A DNA stretch of 15,229 bases. It comes from Candolleomyces eurysporus. Its lineage: Eukaryota; Basidiomycota; Agaricomycetes; Agaricales; Psathyrellaceae. The first letter of the stretch is position 1. Every line of letters begins with the position of its first letter. The notes under the pieces are model-generated. The model made no database searches. It was not told the DNA's origin and saw nothing but the letters and a program-made list of their open reading frames with translations. Location: positions 1 through 15,229 of the forward strand of contig JANBPK010001703.1 in NCBI GenBank assembly GCA_027579435.1. Reading direction: 5' to 3'. Of the stretch, positions 8,839-15,229 are shown one piece after another. A program made the translations under genes and the position numbers.

Positions 8839-10562
8839 ATGGCCCAGGCGATAACGACCTCTGCTGCGGTGCTCGAAACCCTCACACGTCCCTCACGCAC
8901 TCGACGCGCCCGCCTGCCCGTACAATTGGATTCAGGGTCGATACCAAGTCAGAATGACGAATCCGACCTGGAGTACAGAGTGACTGCCGCTAATGATGCG
9001 CCTATGCTCAAATTCAAGAACCTATATGTCTGGCTACCATCGATAACCCTCAACAACCTCTATATTCCACGATGGATAGCCAATCTAGCAATGTCAAGAG
9101 CCCCCACCATTGCTCAACCGTCGGTCAACCGAGCGTTTTCATCGATCACTCTTTTGGACCGGCTCACGAGGCGCAGATTCCGACTGAGCGGCCCTGGGGA
9201 TACCACGTCCAACTCGGACTTGCCATTATACTCCATCAGGGAGCAGCATCCTCCGCCGCACTACTTCAACGTAAGTCCCTCGATGCACCAAATTCTGCAT
9301 GCCGACACCTTCCTGCAGGACGGCCCATTGGTTTACAAGGCCCCAACAGATCCTTTGTTATCGCGGATGGTAAAGTGGAATGTTGGTTAGTCGTATGGCT
9401 ATCTACTGTCCAGAAGGGTGTTGACCTAGAGCAGAACAGATCAGAGCGCGCAACTATCAGTCAAACCTTCCAAAATCACCAGTTAAAACCCACGGCGTCG
9501 TAGATAACCTTCAAATCGCTCATCCACCCTCGGCTTCATCGAGTATTCTCAGAAATTCAGGACGCTATCTTCAGACGGTAGCTCTAAAGGCTCAGTCGAT
9601 GCTCATGCTAGGAATCCCAGAGTACTACAAAAAACAGGAAGGGCGGCTTATTGAGTGTTGGCAGGAGCTCGAAGATGCAGGTCACCCTACCCCGGAAGAC
9701 GGCACCCATCCCTCAGTTACGGAACTGGAAGATCTATGGTCCAGCTTTGTCGGCTCCCGTCTCTCGGAGTGGGGCGTAATAATTATCATTGCTACTATCT
9801 ACATCCCGTGCGTACCGGGTCACGCCATCCTTTGGTTCTGGCTGCTGACTACAGCCATCTGCGTAGGACGTCGCCAACTATCCTTCAGATCCCCTCTGCG
9901 AGCGACGACAAGCTCATACGGGCATTCGTGTTCCTTGCCATATCCCGAGCGATATCGGCCCTCTGTTTTGGCGTCATCTCAAGCTTTTACTTCCGCTCTC
10001 CGTCTACCGAGAATACTTCCTACATTCGTTCTTGGTTTCATGTCAGTTCTCTATTTCTCGTCTCAATGCCAGGCAGACCTGACCCGTTGAATTTTCTTTC
10101 TCTGTCCGGAATAGGAGTCACTCAACTCTTCGATTGTCGAATGTGATTTGTGGATGATAATCTCCTTCCCAGTGGTTCACGCTCTTTGGTAAGCCAATCA
10201 ATAGGCTACATATCTCTATACAAAACAGGCCGAGATCTAACTGCATCGGCTACCCAAGGACGGTGATATTCTTTCTAGGGGCCGTAGTAAGCCTTCTATG
10301 GAGGACAGATGTCCAAGAAGATAGTACTACCAGCCCTGGCAGTCCCGCGCCGAATGGGCCATCACCAAGCCCAACAGCTGCAGCTGCAGCCTCCACGGAG
10401 TCAACAAGCGTTGACACTGCGCCAGAAGTTCCGGTCACAGCAATTCTTCGCGTCTTCGTCACTATCCTGCTATTTATCGATATTGTTTACATGGTGTGGG
10501 CCGTACGCGTGTTGACAAGGAGGCAGAAGGCGGGTTCGGCGAAGCATTTGCATGTTGCATGA
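8839..10562 (+). CDS. Unrecognised multi-pass membrane protein
   Basis: Six exons join in one frame to 481 residues: 8839-9270, 9319-9369, 9440-9807, 9855-10041, 10115-10188 and 10229-10562 (TGA). Introns are 40-73 bp with donors GTAAGT, GTAAAG, GTGCGT, GTCAGT and GTAAGC and AG acceptors. The N-terminal ~270 residues are soluble, with a basic stretch near 20-25 and a conserved-looking segment GIPEYYKKQEGRLIECWQEL at about 219-238. Hydrophobic helices follow at about 273-284 (IIIIATIYIP), 304-330, 360-371, 382-395 and 441-463. A Pro/Ser/Thr/Ala-rich loop precedes the last helix and the C-terminal tail is basic. There is no N-terminal signal peptide. I know no named family; it could be a fungal lineage-specific membrane protein. 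The first intron (48 bp) keeps the frame, so it may be retained in some transcripts. It lies between the DUF4203 gene and the tandem toxin-like genes. Confidence 0.65.
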
Positions 10563-10731
10563 CGCGCTTTGCAGAACTCCCATCCCACCGTAGATTGCGC
10601 ACTGTCAATACGTTGTTGATTGATTTCAAATCCTAGATTAGCATGGCCAGCTACCCATTGGTATTGCGCCATTGTAAATAATGACTGTATTTTCCGGGTT
10701 CTGATATTATCTACATCAACTCGATCCTTAG
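10563..10731. other. 3' flank of the membrane-protein gene
   Basis: A short non-coding stretch before the tandem duplication begins; no clear poly(A) signal is seen. Confidence 0.4.
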
Positions 10732-10810
10732 CATTGGAGAGGCGCCAAGGATATAGTTCTGGACACACGGATATCCTTTTGTATCACTAAAATGGCAGCG
10801 GATCAAACTG

Positions 10811-11058
10811 TATGGTGTGGAAGGTACCGGCTGAGCTAGGTACGACTGCATGGCGAATTAATAGGAAGGTGAGGAAGAAGAACGCTGTCGCCCATAGAAG
10901 AGCTCGCCTTCCACCCGTACCCTGCGAGCGGTCCCTAAATTGGGGCTTCGTGTGCCAGTGGCCTGTGTTGTAAACAATGACGTAGATTCTGCCGAAAATT
11001 ACCCGATCCGAGACTTTGACTCTTACCGCCACTACCATGGAGGCAGCACCAGCCAGAC
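10811..11058. repeat. Upstream-region repeat, copy 2, with a remnant DUF4203 start
   Basis: This aligns with 8044-8311. On the minus strand it still reads an ATG followed by codons for MQSYLAQPVPSTPY, matching MDSHLTQLVPSTPY of the DUF4203 gene, before similarity is lost. It is therefore a copied promoter plus a 5' coding fragment with no gene behind it. It now sits about 750 bp upstream of the plus-strand gene at 11809. Confidence 0.75.
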
Positions 11059-11608
11059 TAGACGTCAAAGTACCAGCAGCAATTCATGACGAAGCGGTCC
11101 AGCGAGTGCAGCACAATATCTTATTGAGTATCGAGAACTAGTTGGCTATTAGAAGGTGGATCCGATCCGACATGATGCTGGCCCTGCGACAAACTTGGGA
11201 GGTCTCCCGTCTCTCATGACACCAATCCTTCTGTGCTCAGCATGTTCATTCTAACTTGACGTTGACTGTGATAACCCCACTTTCTCAAGATGTATACATT
11301 CACGGAGCTTACCCAAACTGGCAGTAATACCGCGCCGTGTACATGTGGTAAGCCGTTGGCTCTCAAGAAGCCCGCTAGCCCGACCACTCTGATTTAGCCA
11401 CTTGACATGAAAAACTCATGGAATTCCATGCTGCATGCAGGTTCTCCCGCAATAGATCAGCCTGGCGAGAAGGAAAAAGATAATGTTTTAAGGCTGGAGT
11501 GTGTCTAGAACGAAGCAGCATCAGCGTTACCAGCAATTCCAAAGTAGATGGACCTATCTGACAAGCTTGAGTTACCTGTGCGGAGGTGCAATCTCTGACC
11601 GAGTTCAA
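11059..11608. other. Spacer upstream of the first tandem gene
   Basis: No supportable gene is found. A minus-strand frame of 82 codons at 11375-11623 has no recognisable features. Similarity to the equivalent spacer of unit 2 is weak. Confidence 0.45.
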
Positions 11609-11690
11609 ATTTTTTGGTAACATGGACCTTGCATCGAATTCAATCTTCGTCGCAGCACGGAAGTTTCCTATATCACATACAGCACACGAG
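11609..11690 (+). promoter_or_regulatory. Conserved block upstream of the first tandem gene
   Basis: About 80 bp here align closely with 14663-14743, sharing ttgcatcgaattc-like and cggaagtttccta motifs, while sequence further upstream diverges. Conservation 40-120 bp before the homologous ATG positions suggests a core promoter or leader, though it may just be the start of the better-preserved part of the duplication. Confidence 0.45.
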
Positions 11691-11808
11691 GGGGCTCGTG
11701 CCGGTACTTAATAACTGTCGACTCATGGGGTAACACGACCCACGCCCTGCTCCAGGGCTCGCCCATTTCCTTCCTAATCCCTTTGCGTCGGTCGAGATCC
11801 AAGGCATC

Positions 11809-13665
11809 ATGACGTACGCGCACAGTATCGCTGAGACCGTAGAATCGCAAGAGGACTTTGGAAAGTTTGTCGATGACGTCTTTTCTAGCATTCCCAGTCA
11901 CCAGCCCCTCGACGAGGGAGACGACACTTTCACCAAGCTCAGCAGCTTTCTGAACAATGCCATGGACAACGGTAAACTCGACGTCACCAAAGCTATGGTT
12001 GGTGCTTTCCAGGGCGCGGCAGGTCAAGAAATCGTCGATGAGATCTATGGCATGGCCAATACTACCAACAATCTCAACATGTCGTTTGAGCGTGCGTACA
12101 GGCTGCTCTTGAAGATTGATCACCACAAATACGCGCGCGAAGATGGAACCATCATGGAGTATGCTCCAACATGGCGTCGGTACCACGAGGTTACTAGCAT
12201 TGTTTCACTTTTCTTCCTCAGTCATCGCATCGATTGATTATATTAATTTGTGTGTAGACGTTTCAGCAACTTATAACAGAGTCGAAGAACATTGCTTCGA
12301 CTGGAAAGTGCTACGCTGAGCGTAAGTGTCCGGGAGATTCGAGTTCGAACTCGGTACTCACCGAGAGTTTGTTCCAGGCTACGCGCAAGAAATACCACAG
12401 AAGTTGGAGAAGCTGCGGAAGATTATCGAGGATCCCAGGACGGAGACGGAGTCCATTGAAGAGACTCGCAAGCGGGCCAACAAAACCATGCAGCTCATCG
12501 AAGCATCGATCAACATTTTGCTGAAAGTACGTGATGTTTCATCCCCCATCGTGTTCTATTACGATTTGGTGNACNATGATNCAACTTCTTCTNNAAGGAT
12601 CTAGCCGACACTGAAAAGANGGCTACGGATCTCGGCGCAAAACTCANCGAGCTNTGGAGTGGNGTNAGAATCCTTTCNGAAGAGCTCGAACGGGATGTAG
12701 ATCGTTTGACTCCNACAGTCGATGACGACGTTACTATCAAAACCGCGGAAGAACACATTCAGAAGGTTCAGGCAAAACTCGAAAAACTCAAAACACAGGT
12801 TGTAGAACGCACCACCACCTACTATCTGCTGAACTGATCTTTTTTTTGNGTGCTCACACAGACTTCAGTCTTGTTTAGTGGAGCCGCCGTGAGCCTCACA
12901 GTATGCGGTGGTATTGGATGGGCTGCCGGGGCTGGGTGTCTACCTAAAATATTACCCATTTTGGGACTTCGGACTCAAGCTGTACGTCTGTTGCACTCCG
13001 AGCGGCTGCCAAATTTTCTCTATGGCTCAGCCACGCTAATCATCTAAACTGAAGCCTTTATCCATCTTGGCTACTCTCCTGGGCGGGAAGGGATTCGACG
13101 ACATGGTCAATACGAGTCAGTCATTTCTATGGTTTAGACATCGAAACTTACTGCGTCAGGCTAAAACCGCTTGTCCATTTTAGGGGCTCTTAAGAAAGAA
13201 TTGAAGACGGCAACAGAGAATCTAGAGGCGCTGAAGAACAAGCGGGATGCACTAGCTCAATCGAAGGCGGATGTGACCGCTATCAAAGAAGAAGTATCCA
13301 CTATTGCTACTCAGCTTGGAACCATTATGAGGATTTGGAGCTCTGTAAGTTACATACCCTTTAGACGACCGCTTTCCGCTTACTACGGCTGATACGCTTG
13401 CCGCAGATTCGGTCAGATGCCATTCAGCTGAAAGTGTGGCTCGAAGGTTGTTTGAACCCTGACATTCCTATTGATGTTAGTCCGCTCCTTATCTGCCTTC
13501 TTTGAAGGCATTGATATTTCATGCTGATGTATACGAGCCGTTTAGGACGTTGTAAGCGATCTCTCCGAAAGGAAAATCGGATTCGTCTACAACATCTTGT
13601 GCCAGGTGTTGCAAACGTATTCAACGGAGGTCAACGTCTGTGCCCTGAAGCCTTTAGATACGTGA
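11809..13665 (+). CDS. Alpha-helical pore-forming-toxin-like protein, tandem copy 1
   Basis: Nine exons keep one frame to 441 residues: 11809-12189, 12258-12321, 12378-12526, 12598-12798, 12862-12981, 13055-13115, 13184-13344, 13407-13475 and 13546-13665 (TGA). Predicted order: helical N-terminal part (1-127), a segment with LITESKNIAS, a Lys/Glu-rich coiled coil (about 150-265), a hydrophobic stretch with alternating Gly/Ala at about 267-302, a second coiled coil (about 326-378) and a helical end. A hydrophobic hairpin between long helices is the plan of ClyA, HBL/Nhe, Cry6A and Xax pore formers, which insert it into target membranes; fungal relatives with unknown targets are plausible. No signal peptide is seen. 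The ATG equivalent to the start of copy 2 (11725) is followed at codon 3 by TAA (11731-11733), so this copy must start at 11809 or be impaired. Seven Ns fall in exon 4. A non-toxic coiled-coil membrane protein is the main alternative. Confidence 0.6.
12572..12714. other. Cluster of 12 ambiguous bases in the first tandem gene
   Basis: Twelve of the 19 Ns in the window fall here: five in intron 3 and seven in exon 4. All seven exonic Ns replace a base without shifting the frame, and five are third codon positions. This looks like unresolved variation, either between alleles or nuclei or between collapsed family copies, rather than a gap. Confidence 0.7.
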
Positions 13666-13884
13666 ATCTTGCCAGTACCAAGTTTCTCGTGTGGCCGGAG
13701 GGAGTAGCGATTTTATTTATTTGGTGATCTATTTGGCAGAGCCGCCAGGGGCCGTCGGTATACATGAATATCCTTTTGTATGTCAGTCGCATGCACATGT
13801 ATCATATCTTCAAATGAAGTCCACTTTCCATGTTCACAGCCCCTGCCCAAGCAGATTTCGGCGACGCGCTGCTATCCGTTCTTC

Positions 13885-14050
13885 GCCAATAGGTGAGGAA
13901 GGAGAAAGTTGTTGCCCATAAACTCACTCGCCTTCCACCCGTCTTGCCTGCTTGCCCTGACTGAGTTTGCGATGAAAGGAGCGCTCCCCAATTCGGCCAT
14001 CTGTGTGCCAGCAGCCTATGTTGCAAGCAATGGACTTTGATTCTTCTTCA
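13885..14050. repeat. Upstream-region repeat, copy 3
   Basis: This aligns with the other two copies, for example tcgccttccacccgt, gcgctccccaa and tctgtgtg. It resembles copy 1 more than copy 2 in places (ccgtcttgcctgc, gcgctcccca). The DUF4203 start codon region is no longer recognisable, so only upstream sequence remains. Confidence 0.65.
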
Positions 14051-14662
14051 AGCACTCCACATGTTTGGTTATCATGGTCAGCCCGAATGTGGTCACTCGG
14101 CGCGCATAAATCTCTTGCCCTGATCGAAATTTCAGCTCTATAGTGGAGAACCCTAAGACGATAAGTAAACCTCGCACTCAAACAGTACTCCTATCTCCCT
14201 GCCAGGACTGCACTACTGCGGAACAACATGCACGCAACATGGAGTGCCTTGAGTTTTCCATCTGTCAAAGTCGGCGGTAATCAGATCGTCAGCCTACCGA
14301 ACTTCCAAATACATCTATCGAAATAAGGCTTATCACATGTATTGCTTCTATCCTAGGCAAGCTCTGTGAAGGTGGAAGGCGGACATGGTGAGAAAGCAGG
14401 ACTTGTCACAGCCCTTACTTGTGAACGTCGAGACCATCAATGATCTGGAATTAGCTCCTTCAGACTAACTTGATGTCGATCTCGAGTCCGTACCTTTGGG
14501 CAGACGTCGAAGTCGAAAGCACAAAACTATTGTCAGAGCGTCGGGCTTTGCGGCAGGGGTTGCCGTTGCTTGCCATGATAACTAGTATGCATTCTAGCGA
14601 TGTTATATGGCACCACTTCACCTAACCCGGACTTGGAATCGGACTTCTCCGACTGACTTTAA
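14051..14662. other. Spacer upstream of the second tandem gene
   Basis: No gene can be supported in this stretch, and no element ends are seen. Confidence 0.45.
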
Positions 14663-14743
14663 TTTCTTGGTGACATGAACCTTGTATCGAATTCGATCCT
14701 CGTCGCAGTGCGGAAGTTTCCTAGATCACATCCAGGACACGAG
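14663..14743 (+). promoter_or_regulatory. Conserved block upstream of the second tandem gene
   Basis: This is the counterpart of 11609-11690, ending 40 bp before the ATG at 14783. The same cggaagtttccta motif and spacing are kept. Confidence 0.45.
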
Positions 14744-14782
14744 GAGAAGGCTCGGCGGCGAGTACTTGATAACTATCAACTC

Positions 14783-15229
14783 ATGGCAATGCACGACCCA
14801 TCCTCTGCTCCAAACCCCACCCAGCCGAGGAGTGTTTCCCCNAATCCCTTTGCATCGGTCAACCAAGCCATCATGACGCCCGCGGAGAGTGTCGCTGCGA
14901 ACATGGAATGGAATGAGGGGTTCGCAAAGCTCGTTGATCAAATCTTTTGCCTCATCCCTAGTGACCAGCTCCCCGAGAAGCGAGACGACGACCCACCCAT
15001 CGAGCTTGACAATCTCGCGAATGTCGGTAAACTCGACGTCACCAAAGTTATGGTTGGTGCTTTCCAAGGCATGGCCGGTCAAAGGATCGTCGATGAGATC
15101 TATGATATGGCCAATACGACCAACAAACTCGACGTCTCGTTCGAGCGCGCGTACAGGCTACTGCTGAAGATCGATTGCCACAAATACGCACGCGAAGATG
15201 GAACCATAGTGGAGTATGCTCCAACATGG
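14783..15229 (+). CDS. Alpha-helical pore-forming-toxin-like protein, tandem copy 2 (first exon, cut by edge)
   Basis: The frame is open for 149 codons from ATG 14783 to the window end, inside what corresponds to exon 1 of the copy at 11809. From about residue 80 it is nearly identical to that copy (for example VDEIYDMANTTNKLDVSFER versus VDEIYGMANTTNNLNMSFER), while the first 70 residues are more diverged. Against copy 1 the leader differs only by gaps of whole codons and several silent changes (gcg/gca), which suggests the stretch from 14783 to 14873 is or was coding; a later start at 14873 (MTPAES) is conserved in both copies. It has no signal peptide. One N (14842) is at a third codon position. 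Function as for the first copy; the hydrophobic hairpin would lie beyond the edge. Confidence 0.6.
   Translation, partial: MAMHDPSSAPNPTQPRSVSXNPFASVNQAIMTPAESVAANMEWNEGFAKLVDQIFCLIPSDQLPEKRDDDPPIELDNLANVGKLDVTKVMVGAFQGMAGQRIVDEIYDMANTTNKLDVSFERAYRLLLKIDCHKYAREDGTIVEYAPTW

Larger units (their letters stand above)
10732..13730. repeat. Tandem segmental duplication, unit 1 (about 3.0 kb)
   Basis: Unit 1 starts near ggcgccaagg and atatccttttgtat (10771-10784), continues through the copied upstream segment (10811-11058) and holds the gene at 11809. The same order of landmarks recurs at 13741, 13768, 13885 and 14783, offset by 2997-3058 bp. Similarity is strong around the coding start and patchy in the spacer, so the duplication is not recent. 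Confidence 0.7.
13731..15229. repeat. Tandem segmental duplication, unit 2 (cut by window edge)
   Basis: Unit 2 repeats the landmarks of unit 1: gccgccaggg at 13741, atatccttttgtat at 13768-13781, the copied upstream segment at 13885-14050, the conserved block at 14663-14743 and the gene at 14783. The unit-1 to unit-2 offset stays near 3.0 kb. Confidence 0.7.

Noticed and set aside
10787..11068. Minus-strand frame of 93 codons
   Set aside because: It is in a different frame from the recognisable DUF4203 start remnant and falls in copied upstream sequence.
1..15229. tRNA, rRNA, CRISPR, riboswitch or operon signals
   Set aside because: None seen by eye on either strand; repeat spacing does not fit an array and gene structure is eukaryotic.

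Overview
The window looks like filamentous-fungal chromosomal DNA, most likely an agaricomycete basidiomycete. The genes are split by many short introns (about 40-75 bp) with GT...AG ends. They lie on both strands without operon spacing, and one encodes a fungal-type DUF4203 membrane protein. Cantharellales (Rhizoctonia-like) is my guess from overall look only. I see no rRNA, tRNA, CRISPR array or bacterial signal.

Layout. 1-982 (-): N-terminal part of a Ser/Pro/Thr-rich disordered protein running off the left edge, with small repeats upstream. About 1346-4262: a sharply bounded tract almost without CpG (five CG in about 2.9 kb). Inside it, 2519-4337 (-) is a broken relic of the same gene family found at the right end, with a small TIR element in one intron. 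4349-5150 (+): 3' part of an unrecognised gene, cut at its 5' side where it meets the relic. 5113-5324: a 106-bp tandem duplication over the end of that gene. 5818-8086 (-): a complete DUF4203 / TMEM198-like membrane protein, whose frame is interrupted only by a single N. 8087-8838: shared divergent upstream region. 8839-10562 (+): an unrecognised multi-pass membrane protein in six exons.

From about 10730 to the end lies a tandem duplication with a unit of about 3.0 kb. Each unit starts with a degenerate copy of the DUF4203 upstream region. It is followed by a plus-strand gene for a helical protein with a central hydrophobic segment between coiled coils: 11809-13665 complete in nine exons, and 14783 onward cut by the window edge. 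This layout resembles alpha-helical pore-forming toxins of the ClyA/HBL/Cry6A/Xax type. That assignment is structural inference, not a recognised sequence match.

The main point of interest is this expanding family. Three copies are visible. Two are tandem and CpG-normal. One is inverted, CpG-stripped and carries stops, yet keeps exon phases for eight of nine exons. Next to it, a flanking gene's upstream region has been copied in front of the tandem copies.
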